DNA of 64,000 nt from Catalinimonas niigatensis (GTDB lineage: Bacteria > Bacteroidota > Bacteroidia > Cytophagales > Cyclobacteriaceae), in NCBI RefSeq assembly GCF_030506285.1, contig NZ_CP119422.1, forward strand, positions 6,249,501-6,313,500. Direction: 5' to 3'. Positions 9,708-18,417 of this stretch are shown piece by piece (position 1 is the stretch's first letter; every line of letters begins with the position of its first letter). Below the pieces are notes generated by a model that was given only the letters and a program-made list of their open reading frames with translations, did no database searches and had not been told where the DNA came from. Made by a program: the position numbers and the translations under genes.

Positions 9708-10658
9708 ATGTTTTTAAATACCAATAATAATAAAATAAATCGTATCTTATCCATATTTCTGGCACTCACTGTGGGAGTAGTCATGATGAGTTGCGAGGAA
9801 GATGATGATATCATAGACGATGATGAAAATAACCTTACCATATATGGAGAAGTAACGAACAGTCCTGGCTTCACATTTTTAACTGCAGCCATTGATAAGG
9901 CCAATCTGACTGACAGGCTGGATGCAGAAGGGAGTTATACACTTTTAGCTCCATCAGATAATGCTTTTATCAATGCTGGCATCACTGATTTAGATGACTA
10001 TACCTCAGATGAACTGGCAGAAATATTAGAATATCATGTGATTGAGGATGAAGTATTAGTCAGTGAACTTGCAGATGTAGAAAAACAGGAAACGCTAAAC
10101 GGGACATTGTATGTAGTTCCTACAGAACGATATCTCTATCTGAATGGTAATACATTGATTGGAGAAGCTAATGTGGAAACGGTCAATGGTGTAATTCATG
10201 TAGTAGATAGGGTACTGAGTGCTCCGCAAAGCCAGATCACAGCGATTATAGAAGAAGATGAGAATTTGAATATTTTACAGGAAGCGATCGCTCAGGCTGG
10301 TGTTGGTGATGTGTTGAGTAAGGCTGGCCCATTTACCATTTTTGCACCTACCGACGAAGCTTTTGAGAAGTTATTTGATGAACTGGAAGTTTCTTCTATT
10401 AGTGAATTGTCCAATGACCGATTGGCAAAGATACTACAATACCATGTAATAGAGGACAGAGCTTTTAGCCCTGCACTGGAAGTAGGAAGTCAGAGTACCC
10501 TGCTGGGTGAAACGTTTACGATTACCTTTGATAATGCAATCTTGCTGGTAGATGAAAATGAACATACTGCCAATGCTGTTGTGGTGGCGGGTAACCGTTT
10601 AGGTACCAATGGTGTAGTCCATTATGTGGATGAAGTGCTGCTTCCCGAAGAGGAATAA
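9708..10658 (+). CDS. Lipoprotein with two fasciclin (FAS1) domains
   Basis: The N-terminus (basic NNNKINR, hydrophobic stretch, then VVMMSC) is a lipoprotein signal with Cys at about residue 29, followed by an Asp/Glu-rich stretch. Two FAS1 domains fill the rest: about 45-170 (YTLLAPSDNAF, LEYHVIEDEVL, VNGVIHVVDRVL) and about 180-313 (FTIFAPTDEAFEKLF, LQYHVIEDRAF, TNGVVHYVDEVLL). FAS1 domains act in cell-surface adhesion, so an envelope adhesion role is likely but not shown. It stands alone, and a strong hairpin with a T-run follows it. Confidence 0.93.
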   Translation: MFLNTNNNKINRILSIFLALTVGVVMMSCEEDDDIIDDDENNLTIYGEVTNSPGFTFLTAAIDKANLTDRLDAEGSYTLLAPSDNAFINAGITDLDDYTSDELAEILEYHVIEDEVLVSELADVEKQETLNGTLYVVPTERYLYLNGNTLIGEANVETVNGVIHVVDRVLSAPQSQITAIIEEDENLNILQEAIAQAGVGDVLSKAGPFTIFAPTDEAFEKLFDELEVSSISELSNDRLAKILQYHVIEDRAFSPALEVGSQSTLLGETFTITFDNAILLVDENEHTANAVVVAGNRLGTNGVVHYVDEVLLPEEE

Positions 10659-10682
10659 GATAAAAGATATCCATAAGCATAG

Positions 10683-10717
10683 GTCGTATCGTCTGAAAAA
10701 GATGATGCGGCTTTTTT
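10683..10717 (+). terminator. Rho-independent terminator after the fasciclin gene
   Basis: An 11-bp stem (GTCGTATCGTC / GATGATGCGGC, three G-U pairs) with a 7-nt loop, followed by six T and then ATTTT. Confidence 0.7.
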
Positions 10718-10823
10718 ATTTTACACCCTTTTTTATCATCATAACACATAGAGTGAATTTATGTATAACCTTTGTACTGTAAAACACCGTATCTTCAATT
10801 AAACAACACGCACAATCTACAAC

Positions 10824-11531
10824 ATGATGAGAATATTAACCTTAGTAAGCCTACTGTGCATGATCAGCCTCTCAATCCGTGCACAATCCGTAGAACAGCG
10901 GAATATTGCTGATTTTGACCGTATTATTTTTGAAGGCAGAGGAGACCTGATCCTCACTATCGGTAGCGCTCCTGCCCTGGAAGTAGAAGCCGAGGATGGG
11001 GTGAACATGCAACGAATCAAAACGTATGTACAGGGAAAGACTTTGCACATCACCTACGAACGCGATGACGATAAAGTATGGGATATGCATCCGAAAATCA
11101 TGGTTTATGTATCTTTTCGTGAACTTGATGAGATAGCCACGGCTGGTATTGTCAACGTGAGAACGGATTCACCCATCAAAAACAGGAGTTTCAGATTTGG
11201 AGCGGAAGGCATGGGCAAAAGCTATCTGGAAGTAGAAGTAGATCAACTGGAAGTAAAAATTGCTGGTACTGCCGATGTAGAATTGACAGGTACAGCCAGA
11301 CAGGGGAGCCTACTACTGGATGGTACCGGCAAACTGGATGCTCTTGCAATGGAAGCGAGCCGGATAGATGCAGAAGTCAATGGGACAGGTTCTCTTTTTG
11401 TCCATGCGACAGAGAGTCTGCATGTAGAGGCTAATGGCTTTGGTGCCCAGGTCAAATACAAAGGCAACCCTGAAGATAAAGTAATCAACAAATCCGGTTG
11501 GGTATCTATCAAACAGGTAAGCAGCCGCTAA
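10824..11531 (+). CDS. Secreted DUF2807 (putative auto-transporter adhesin head, GIN) domain protein
   Basis: A 235-residue exported protein. A signal peptide (about 1-21, ending SIRAQ) precedes one DUF2807 beta-helical domain: FDRIIFEGRGDLILTIG at the start, then stacked short strands such as IATAGIVNVRTDS and LEVKIAGTADVELTG, ending GFGAQVKYKGNPEDKVINKSG. The domain is widespread in Bacteroidota surface proteins and its molecular role is unknown. The gene is monocistronic and is followed by a perfect 10-bp hairpin. Confidence 0.9.
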   Translation: MMRILTLVSLLCMISLSIRAQSVEQRNIADFDRIIFEGRGDLILTIGSAPALEVEAEDGVNMQRIKTYVQGKTLHITYERDDDKVWDMHPKIMVYVSFRELDEIATAGIVNVRTDSPIKNRSFRFGAEGMGKSYLEVEVDQLEVKIAGTADVELTGTARQGSLLLDGTGKLDALAMEASRIDAEVNGTGSLFVHATESLHVEANGFGAQVKYKGNPEDKVINKSGWVSIKQVSSR

Positions 11532-11537
11532 AAATAA

Positions 11538-11564
11538 CCTCCTGCTATTTCACATAGCAGGAGG
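11538..11564. terminator. Bidirectional hairpin terminator
   Basis: A perfect 10-bp stem, CCTCCTGCTA / TAGCAGGAGG, with a 7-nt loop. The minus-strand reading is followed by TTATTTTTA, a better T-tract than on the plus strand, so it probably ends transcripts from both sides. Confidence 0.6.
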
Positions 11565-11567
11565 CAT

Positions 11568-11705
11568 TTATGAATACCAAGAGGGGCAAAGTTTCCAGTA
11601 GATGATATCATCTTCTTCTTTGTACACTGCAAATCCTTGCTTACGCAATACTCCCTGTAAGCCCAGGTTATTTGCCAGAAGTTTCTCAGAAAATCCGTAT
11701 TTTAA
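11568..11705 (-). other. Short open stretch, possible C-terminal gene remnant
   Basis: About 46 codons are open on the minus strand with protein-like composition (LKYGFSEKLLANNLGLQ, GVLRKQGFAVYKEEDD, IIYWKLCPSWYS), ending in TAA just before the terminator hairpin. There is no start codon. It begins against the end of the M15 peptidase gene, whose own C-terminus is normal. It could be the tail of a lost gene or chance. I do not recognise it. Confidence 0.2.
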
Positions 11706-11706
11706 T

Positions 11707-12543
11707 CTATTCCTCCCAGTTTAAGCAGCGGGGAGCGATACCATTGACATATTTGCCGATTGCTTCTATCTGCTGAGCTACCTGCCCTCCATCAAAACCT
11801 CCCAGATCTTCATAGCTGATCTTTTGATTGTACTGTTCCAGAAACTGAGCTGCCAAAGGCATGTAGCTCCAGTGCCATTTTTCTTCGTTGTAGCCATCCG
11901 AACGATGGGCTCCTTTCTCAGTATATACCTGGCAAAACCCGTATTCATGGGCATGTGCCAGCAGCCAGTCATACACTTTTTTACCCTCGCCGGAAGCAAA
12001 ATAACTGTTGCTGAGCGCATTCAGATCCATATCGGTACCCCAGTGGTGGCGTGAAGTGCCGGGCATAGAGCTATACTCCAGTATCTTAAGCGCTCTTTGC
12101 TGCGGATCAGACATTGCCTGGCTCAGATCCATGCCGTCTACTTTACGCTGACCATTCCATTTCGCTTCCCAAATACTTTTCTGGGCGGCAAAGTTGCGGG
12201 TCGCAGAGATAATCTGTAACGCAATACCTGCTTCTTTTGCTGCCTGTGCCATGCGGACAAAATCTTCATAAGCCTGCTGCCTCAGATAGATGTCTTCTTT
12301 ATCTGTGTACTGTGCAGCGATACGGCTAAACCCTTCGTGTTGGGAAGGTTCAATTTTTCCCAGTAGTTCATCTTTACTCAAATTCAGGATGGATATGCTG
12401 TCTTCTTCTAGCTGGCTTATACTTTGGGAAAACTGCATCTCCTGGATTGCTTTTTCTTTGTCAGTGTCGTCTATCTCCTGCTGCCGCTCAGGAGCCTGAC
12501 AAGCCATGCTTAATAGTAAGATCAGTAAATAGCTTCTTTTCAT
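11707..12543 (-). CDS. M15 family D,D/L,D-carboxypeptidase lipoprotein (VanY/LdcB-like)
   Basis: A zinc peptidase that trims peptidoglycan stem peptides, anchored as a lipoprotein (MKRSYLLILLLSMAC, Cys at 15). The start is set at ATG 12543 because it gives a clean lipoprotein signal; longer frames add an unlikely leader. The LAS-type zinc motif is S164-R-H166-HWG-T-D-M-D173, and the third ligand is H224 in EKWHWSYMP. The 278 residues fit the family, which ends near a GI.P.CL-like tail (GIAPRCL here). It is about 100 nt downstream of a LytTR response regulator gene on the same strand, so cotranscription is possible. Confidence 0.88.
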   Translation of the reverse strand: MKRSYLLILLLSMACQAPERQQEIDDTDKEKAIQEMQFSQSISQLEEDSISILNLSKDELLGKIEPSQHEGFSRIAAQYTDKEDIYLRQQAYEDFVRMAQAAKEAGIALQIISATRNFAAQKSIWEAKWNGQRKVDGMDLSQAMSDPQQRALKILEYSSMPGTSRHHWGTDMDLNALSNSYFASGEGKKVYDWLLAHAHEYGFCQVYTEKGAHRSDGYNEEKWHWSYMPLAAQFLEQYNQKISYEDLGGFDGGQVAQQIEAIGKYVNGIAPRCLNWEE

Positions 12544-12642
12544 CATGTATCTTATGCTAAATTGTTGGCGAAAAATCATTCTTGTTGGAAGACTGAAGTA
12601 AACACCTGTCTCCCTACTTCGGTCTGCTGGCTTCATGTTTAC

Positions 12643-13452
12643 CTACTCATTCGTTATCAAATGTCTGAGCTGTTCTTTATAGTTCCTGCTCACCTTAAGA
12701 CGGAGACCGGTATCCAGGAGTACTTCAAATTCACCCTGGGCAGAGGAACCCATTTCTCGCAGATGAGTAAGGTTAATAATACTAGACTTATGAATTCTCA
12801 CAAACTGTGTTTTGGGTAAATTATTTTCCATGTTTTTCATACTGTCGCGAATCAGAAAGTAACGTTCCTTGGTATGCACTTTTACATAATAGTCATAAGC
12901 TTCTATCCAGATCACATCAGCATAGGGAAGCATATGTACCCGCCCTTCTGCTTTTACTGCCAGACAACCGGTATAACTGGCTGAAACCTGAGAGATGATA
13001 CTTCCCTCGCTATTGTCAGCGGACTGTCGTTTTTGTGTTTGTAAAAGCTGCTCCAGGCGCTGCTGTTTTTCCTGTAGTTGCTGCTGCTTGATGCGCTCCT
13101 TGGCAAAATGCAATGCTGTATAAAAACGCTGATCGCTGAAAGGCTTGAGCAGATAATCTACCGCATGTACCTCAAACGCTTTCAGAGTATATTCATCGTA
13201 AGCGGTAATGAAAATGACTTCGGGACGCTGATCAGAATGAAGACTATTGAGTACTTCAAACCCATTGATCCTGGGCATTTGTATATCCAGCAGCAGAAGT
13301 TCTGGCTTTTGTTCCTGTATGGCTTCCAGAGCTTCCAAACCATTGGCACAAAGCGCTACTACTTCAAATTCCTGATCCTGCTGTACCAGCAACTGAACTC
13401 CTTCTCGTGCTTCCGGCTCATCATCTACGATCACACATTTGATTTTATTCAT
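12643..13452 (-). CDS. LytTR-family response regulator
   Basis: A two-component response regulator that binds DNA through a LytTR domain. The receiver domain (about 1-125) has the acidic pair VDDE, the phosphorylation site D56 in LLLLDIQMPRINGFE, Thr in ITAYDEY and Lys in YLLKPFSD. A Gln-rich linker (about 125-150) precedes the LytTR domain (about 165-265, with IWIEAYDYYVKVHTKE and FVRIHKSSIINL). It lies downstream of its LytS-type kinase gene with a 60-nt gap. The targets are unknown; LytTR sites are direct repeats that I did not try to assign. Confidence 0.92.
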   Translation of the reverse strand: MNKIKCVIVDDEPEAREGVQLLVQQDQEFEVVALCANGLEALEAIQEQKPELLLLDIQMPRINGFEVLNSLHSDQRPEVIFITAYDEYTLKAFEVHAVDYLLKPFSDQRFYTALHFAKERIKQQQLQEKQQRLEQLLQTQKRQSADNSEGSIISQVSASYTGCLAVKAEGRVHMLPYADVIWIEAYDYYVKVHTKERYFLIRDSMKNMENNLPKTQFVRIHKSSIINLTHLREMGSSAQGEFEVLLDTGLRLKVSRNYKEQLRHLITNE

Positions 13453-13512
13453 CTCTTTTCAAGTTTGAAGTTGGGAAAGCAATGCTGGAAACTTATGAAT
13501 TCTGCTGATACT

Positions 13513-14655
13513 TTATTCGCTGATGATTTCTTTTTTGATGGTAAATTTATCATTTGCTTCCAATGCAGGCAAGCTGATCCTGACCAGCACGCCATCTTCC
13601 TGCGCGATAAACCTGATTTGAGCTTTGCCTTTATAAAGCTGACGCAGGCGGTCAATCGTATTGTGCAAACCGATACCTTTGCTTTTGGCCATGATCCAAT
13701 CGTGGGGAGCTACATCCGTACTGTTATACACCTCCAGGATCAGTCGTTCGTTTTCGTAGTAGCTACTGATACGCAAGCGGGCCTGATCCAAAGAATGGGC
13801 AATACCATGTTTGAAAGCATTCTCAACGATAGGTTGCAGCACCAGGTTTGGGACCTGCGCTTGCCGGGTGTTTTCTTCAATATGCAATTCTACCTGTAGC
13901 CGATCCTGAAAGCGAGCCTGCTCTACGGTCAGATAGTGGTTGATCAGGCTTAGTTCTTCATCCAGGCTAATAAACTGCTTCTTTTTCAGACTCAGGTTAT
14001 TGCGCAGCATCTCGCTCAGGCCGATGATCATGCTGATGGCTTTATCCTGTTCTTTGCGCCTGACCATCATGGCAATGGTATTAAGGGCATTGAACAGAAA
14101 GTGAGGTTGTAGCTGCATACGCATGCTGTGTAGTTGCGCTTCGCTAAGCTGATGCTTTAGCGTAAGGGAATGTTCCGACTGATCGCGGAAGCGCTGCCAG
14201 TAATCCAGAGCGGTAAGTACAAACAGCATAAGCCAGTAGACAGTGATACCACTGATGATGTCAAACCAGGTGTCTGCCCACAGCTTAATCAGTTCCTGCC
14301 AGTCAAGACTTTCAGCCGGGAGAAAGAGGCGTTCCAGCAGAAGGCCGCAAATGTAGGCCAGCGTTTTGTGGAAAAGGCCGAAGAGCAAACTCATGAGCAG
14401 GTGAAAGAGTATCAGGCGTGGGCGGGTCCATTTACGACTCATCAGGAAGAAATCCAGTACCATATAGCTGAGAGCCCAGTAGCTAAGGTAGACGGAGAGC
14501 GGATAGCGAATTATGCTTTTCCAGTCAAAATTCTGGCTGAAGCTCAGCGCATAGCTGTACTGTTGTATACCTGCCAGTACAGCCAGCAGACACCAGGCCA
14601 GCAAATTGTAAGTCAGCAGCCTCTTGATCTGTAGTACGCGCTCTATAGAATGCAT
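13513..14655 (-). CDS. LytS/YehU-type sensor histidine kinase
   Basis: An inner-membrane histidine kinase of the His_kinase (PF06580) family. It has four hydrophobic helices in residues 15-150 with short loops, so it probably senses within or near the membrane. A coiled-coil stretch follows (about 155-180), then the family signature LQPHFLFNALNTIA with phospho-acceptor H185. The HATPase region has PNLVLQPIVENAFKHGI and KGIGLHNTIDRLRQLY. The next gene is a LytTR regulator, its expected partner. No extracellular sensor domain is present. Confidence 0.92.
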   Translation of the reverse strand: MHSIERVLQIKRLLTYNLLAWCLLAVLAGIQQYSYALSFSQNFDWKSIIRYPLSVYLSYWALSYMVLDFFLMSRKWTRPRLILFHLLMSLLFGLFHKTLAYICGLLLERLFLPAESLDWQELIKLWADTWFDIISGITVYWLMLFVLTALDYWQRFRDQSEHSLTLKHQLSEAQLHSMRMQLQPHFLFNALNTIAMMVRRKEQDKAISMIIGLSEMLRNNLSLKKKQFISLDEELSLINHYLTVEQARFQDRLQVELHIEENTRQAQVPNLVLQPIVENAFKHGIAHSLDQARLRISSYYENERLILEVYNSTDVAPHDWIMAKSKGIGLHNTIDRLRQLYKGKAQIRFIAQEDGVLVRISLPALEANDKFTIKKEIISE

Positions 14656-14899
14656 AGGATTTTGGCAATATAGGAAAAAAGGTGAGAGTTTGCTGAACAG
14701 GCATTTTGGCTGTATCGGATGCTTAGCTACTGATGATCCGGGCTAAAACATCAACATATCCTACTAATGGAAATAATGATGTTTAATAATGAAATGCTAA
14801 AAATACGGACTAACTTTATTTTCATTCGTCGCCATGCTATATTTTACGCTGTAATCCTTCAGGAACTGATTTTCGGGAGCATGTAAAATAAATGAAGAA

Positions 14900-15631
14900 A
14901 TGAAAATTTGTGTAGCACAGACACGGCCAGTCAAAGGTAATATTCAAAAGAATATTGAGCATCACAAGCAATTGATAGCTATTGCTGTTTCCTGCAAAGC
15001 AGACGCTATCATTTTTCCGGAATTGTCACTAACAGGTTATGAACCTGGATTGGCAAAAGCATTGGCAACGCATCCGGATGATTTTAGGTTTGACGATTTT
15101 CAGAAAATCAGCGACATCCACCACATGACAATTGGTGTTGGAGTACCCACAAAAAATAACAGTGGTATCTGTATCAGTCTGCTACTCTTTCAGCCTCAGT
15201 GTGCCAGGCAGATCTATTCAAAAAGGTATTTACATCAGGATGAAGAAGCATTTTTCGTCAGTGGACAAAATATTAGTGACATTACTGTCAAGCAGATCCC
15301 GCTGGCACTGGCCATTTGCTATGAAATTTCAGTACCTCAGCACCGGGAGGCTGCTGTCAGTAGCGGAGCGAAAATATATGTTGCAAGCGTAGCCAAGTTT
15401 GTGAGTGGAATAGACAAAGCCCTGGATAGCCTATCAGAAATTGCCCGTACATCTTCTATGACAGTATTGATGTCAAACTGTGTTGGAGCATCGGATGGTG
15501 ATATATGCGCAGGGAAAACATCCATATGGAATGAAAAAGGTTTGCTACTGGGCCAGCTTGATGATACCCATGAAGGCATACTTCTGCTGGACACTGATGC
15601 GCAGGAGGTCGTTGCAAAATATGTAAAATGA
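14900..15631 (+). CDS. Carbon-nitrogen hydrolase (nitrilase superfamily)
   Basis: A small 243-residue hydrolase of C-N bonds in amides or nitriles. The nitrilase triad is visible: E41 in IIFPELSLTGYEP, K108 in RQIYSKRYLH, and the nucleophile C140 in LALAICYEIS. It opens with the usual MKICVAQTRPVKGNI. No signal peptide, so it is cytoplasmic. The precise substrate cannot be assigned; relatives include omega-amidases and carbamoylputrescine or other amidohydrolases. It is a single gene with long A/T-rich flanks. Confidence 0.9.
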   Translation: MKICVAQTRPVKGNIQKNIEHHKQLIAIAVSCKADAIIFPELSLTGYEPGLAKALATHPDDFRFDDFQKISDIHHMTIGVGVPTKNNSGICISLLLFQPQCARQIYSKRYLHQDEEAFFVSGQNISDITVKQIPLALAICYEISVPQHREAAVSSGAKIYVASVAKFVSGIDKALDSLSEIARTSSMTVLMSNCVGASDGDICAGKTSIWNEKGLLLGQLDDTHEGILLLDTDAQEVVAKYVK

Positions 15632-16152
15632 GCTTCCTCTGGTTCGAGTCTACCCGCAATCCCGCTGCATTACAGTACAAAACCACACGTATGTAGTCTG
15701 CATTTTTCGCCAGGGAAATGATTTGATACTGCTGAATATCATGTGATTAAAGTTAACTGAAGAATTGGCTCTGATGAAGTAGTACCGAGCTGATTTTTTC
15801 AAGCGGTAAGTGCTATTCAAGAGTTATATTTTCATTAAAAAAAGAGGCTTTATTTTTTCAAAAAATTACTTTCCAGCTTCTTTTGTTTCCTTTCGTTACA
15901 TGTTCAGAATGAATATTTTTATTCATGTGAATAGTTCAACTATCACATGAATTCGGAGAAATACTTGATTTGAGTTTACATAAATATTATTATTTTTTTT
16001 TTAATTCTTTGAATGCTTGAGTTATTCAAATTTTATAATAAATTTGAATCGTCGCAAAAGATAAATCATAATAGTATTTTTTTGAGCGACATTTTGTCAT
16101 TTTCAAATATTTTTTCAATATCTATATAACCACAATATTAATTTCCAAAGCG
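15632..16152. other. A/T-rich intergenic region without a gene
   Basis: I see no coding frame. The region is very A/T-rich from 15820 on and carries the dyad at 15921-15952 described separately. It probably holds the promoter of the 16153 gene, but I could not place a clear -33/-7 pair. Confidence 0.5.
15921..15952. repeat. 32-nt near-perfect dyad
   Basis: ATTCATGTGA-A-TAGTT, one central C, then AACTA-TCACATGAAT. The arms are complementary over 15 positions with one bulged A. With a one-base centre it is better read as a protein-binding dyad than as an RNA hairpin. It lies 200 nt upstream of the gene at 16153. Its TGTGA/TCACA halves recall CRP-family sites but the spacing is wrong for a single site. 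Confidence 0.55.
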
Positions 16153-16863
16153 ATGCAAGTTCCATCAAAAAAAATCTCTGGATTGGTAGCCATTTTTGTA
16201 TGGCTTTCCTTTGCTTCTTCTGTTCATGCTCAGTGGTTAGGAGGTACATCTACCAGCAATTCTACTTATAGAAGTGGAAGAGTGGGTATTGGAATAAGCA
16301 GTCCTACCTCTAAGCTCCATGTCTCGGAAAGTGGTTCCAGCCAGATCGTGGCAATATTCAATAAAAGCGGTAGCGGCATGCAAAGTACGCTCATCAGATT
16401 GCAATCTAATGGAACCACCGGTATGGAGATTGGGCATGAAAACTCTTTTAAAGATGCTTATCTTAATCACGCCTACAGCACGGCAGAAAGAGTTCATTTT
16501 AAGCTACGTGGTATTACCAAAATGACTATACAAGAGGATGGCAATGTGGGCATCGGCACTACTTCTCCTCTGGCCAGACTTTCTGTCAATGGAGGCATCA
16601 GGGCCAATGAAGTACGGGTGATGACTGACATTCAAATCGCTGATTATGTATTTGAAAAAGATTACCCTCTCATGTCTTTGCAAGAGGTAGAGCAGTATGT
16701 TGTGAAATACAAGCATTTGCCAGAAATGCCTTCTGCGGCTGAAGTAAAGGAAAATGGTATAGATGTGGCTGAGTTTCAGAACAAGCTTTTGCAGAAAATT
16801 GAAGAGCTGACACTCTATATCATTGAGCAGGAAAAGAGAATTGAGGCTCTGGAAGCTCAGTAA
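16153..16863 (+). CDS. Secreted coiled-coil protein with VGIGT repeats
   Basis: A 236-residue exported protein of a common but uncharacterised Bacteroidota type. The signal peptide is about 1-27 (ending SSVHAQ). Two short motifs resemble tail-fibre or S74-peptidase-associated repeats: GRVGIGISSPTSKLHV and GNVGIGTTSPLARLSVNG. The C-terminal third is IADYVFEKDYPLMSLQEVEQ followed by a coiled coil (about 195-236) that probably trimerises it. It lacks a self-cleaving S74 domain and a clear T9SS signal. It lies 36 nt upstream of the tyrosinase gene, so the two may be cotranscribed. Confidence 0.75.
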   Translation: MQVPSKKISGLVAIFVWLSFASSVHAQWLGGTSTSNSTYRSGRVGIGISSPTSKLHVSESGSSQIVAIFNKSGSGMQSTLIRLQSNGTTGMEIGHENSFKDAYLNHAYSTAERVHFKLRGITKMTIQEDGNVGIGTTSPLARLSVNGGIRANEVRVMTDIQIADYVFEKDYPLMSLQEVEQYVVKYKHLPEMPSAAEVKENGIDVAEFQNKLLQKIEELTLYIIEQEKRIEALEAQ

Positions 16864-16899
16864 TAACTTCTTTCTGTTTTCAATACTAATCCCACGACC

Positions 16900-18318
16900 A
16901 TGAAAACGATCCCCATAAGGATTTTGGCAATACTCATACTATGGATAGTAAGCAGCCACTTGATACTTGCGCAAAGTATACGCAAGAACTTTACAGAAAT
17001 GACCCAATCAGAGAAAGATGCCCTGGTAGCTGCTTTTTATCAGCTCAGAGAAGGTCCCGATCTGATCAGTGATCTGGCTAGTTATCACAATGCTTTTATG
17101 GCTGGTATACATAAGAATCTGCCTCAGAACGATGTGTTCCTGGCCTGGCACAGAAAGCAGATGCAAGAAGTAGAGCTGGCCATGCAGACGCTTAATCCCA
17201 GACTAAGTCTTCCCTATTGGGATGAGACTAAAAACCGTACTACTACTGATCCCATATGGGATGAGAGTTTCATGGGTCAGTTTAACACTGCCTGGAATCT
17301 GAACCGGAACCTCGGAGCACAGGTTTCCTTACCGAGTAGTAGTCATGTTTCTCAGGTTTTGGCCCTGACCAATTATTATGCGAGTACCTCTACTTTAACC
17401 TCTATGGACTTTTCCCCCAGGTTAGAAACTCAAATCGTACATACCGGTGCCCATCTCTGGGTGGGAGGCGTGATGAAAGCAGGTAACTCACCTTTTGATC
17501 CTATATTTTATCTGCATCACTGCTATATGGATAAAATATGGCAGAGATGGCAGACTATGTATGGCACTTCCAGCTTTACCAAAACCAGCATGCCACGCTA
17601 TGATGGTGTTTTTTCATTTGATGGTAAAGTCCTGCCAGCGGTCAACCCCAATAGCCTTGTAGATTCCAGAAGTCTGGGTGTTTTTTATGCAGAGAATCAA
17701 CTGGCTTTACTGGATCAATATCAGGTGAGTAATACCTATCGCCCTGTAGAGGTATTTTATTACCAGTATAAGATTCAGGCGGAGAACAATTTTATTGTAC
17801 CTGCCGGAAAATCTGCCCAACTAGAATCGGTCACTGAAGTTGTGCTCAAGCCTGGTTTTGAGGCCAGAAACGGAAGCACTTTCACGGCCAAAATTGATCA
17901 GGATAACAACATGAACACCAATGCCAGAAGTATTCCTGTAGCCCTGAAATCCAAACCTTTTAAGAATGTATATGGGATTGATGTCATTCCTGATGCATTT
18001 AGTGAACAAATGCATGACCATCATGGAAGTGGTCATGATGGTCATGGTTCTGATGAGCATGGACAACTACATATCTTCCCTAATCCTGCTCATGGTCAGG
18101 TAACGATTGCATATACAGTGCATGAGCATGATGTTGAGGTAAGGCTGACGATCTTTAACCATGAAGGAAGGATTGTTTATACAAAAGAGGCTGGAAAAGT
18201 AGGTATGGGAGCACAACAGTTTACTTTGGAAGGAGAGTTGCTTAGTTCGGGCACATATGTCTGTATGGTAACCATAGGACAGAATAGCCTGAGCAAAAAA
18301 CTTGTTGTCGTGAGATAG
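16900..18318 (+). CDS. Secreted tyrosinase (type 3 copper enzyme) with T9SS type A sorting domain
   Basis: A predicted copper monophenolase/diphenol oxidase exported through T9SS. The signal peptide is about 1-25 (LILAQ). The CuA site His residues lie in SYHNAFMAGIHKN and VFLAWHRKQ; the CuB site lies in IVHTGAHLWVGG and FDPIFYLHHCYMDKIWQRW. Residues about 285-330 form a short module with VVLKPGFEARNGSTFTAKI, common in T9SS cargo. A His-rich linker (HDHHGSGHDGHGSDEHG, about 370-388) precedes the sorting domain (LHIFPNPAHGQVTI to SSGTYVCMVTIGQNSLSKKLVVVR). A melanin-like or quinone-forming role outside the cell is plausible. A caddie protein was not found. Confidence 0.93.
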   Translation: MKTIPIRILAILILWIVSSHLILAQSIRKNFTEMTQSEKDALVAAFYQLREGPDLISDLASYHNAFMAGIHKNLPQNDVFLAWHRKQMQEVELAMQTLNPRLSLPYWDETKNRTTTDPIWDESFMGQFNTAWNLNRNLGAQVSLPSSSHVSQVLALTNYYASTSTLTSMDFSPRLETQIVHTGAHLWVGGVMKAGNSPFDPIFYLHHCYMDKIWQRWQTMYGTSSFTKTSMPRYDGVFSFDGKVLPAVNPNSLVDSRSLGVFYAENQLALLDQYQVSNTYRPVEVFYYQYKIQAENNFIVPAGKSAQLESVTEVVLKPGFEARNGSTFTAKIDQDNNMNTNARSIPVALKSKPFKNVYGIDVIPDAFSEQMHDHHGSGHDGHGSDEHGQLHIFPNPAHGQVTIAYTVHEHDVEVRLTIFNHEGRIVYTKEAGKVGMGAQQFTLEGELLSSGTYVCMVTIGQNSLSKKLVVVR

Positions 18319-18369
18319 CACATCCAGATACATTGTATGGCTTGGCGTCTTGTGGCTTTCAAAATAGAA

Positions 18370-18396
18370 TAGGGGAGTGATTTCCCCTAAATTTTT
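18370..18396 (+). terminator. Probable terminator of the tyrosinase gene
   Basis: A TAGGGG / CCCCTA stem of 6 bp with an 8-nt loop, followed by AATTTTTG. Confidence 0.5.
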
Positions 18397-18417
18397 GTTG
18401 TAGTTTCTTTTCTCTTG

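Noticed and set aside
13078-13899. 273-codon open frame on the plus strand opposite the LytTR/kinase genes
   Set aside because: It is antisense to two clearly coding genes and reads as low-similarity sequence.
14170-14634. 154-codon open frame opposite the kinase gene
   Set aside because: Shadow of the real minus-strand gene; no domain or start signal.
15641-15650. GGTTCGAGTC, which looks like a tRNA T-loop
   Set aside because: The flanking 5-nt arms do not pair, and no anticodon or acceptor stem can be built around it.
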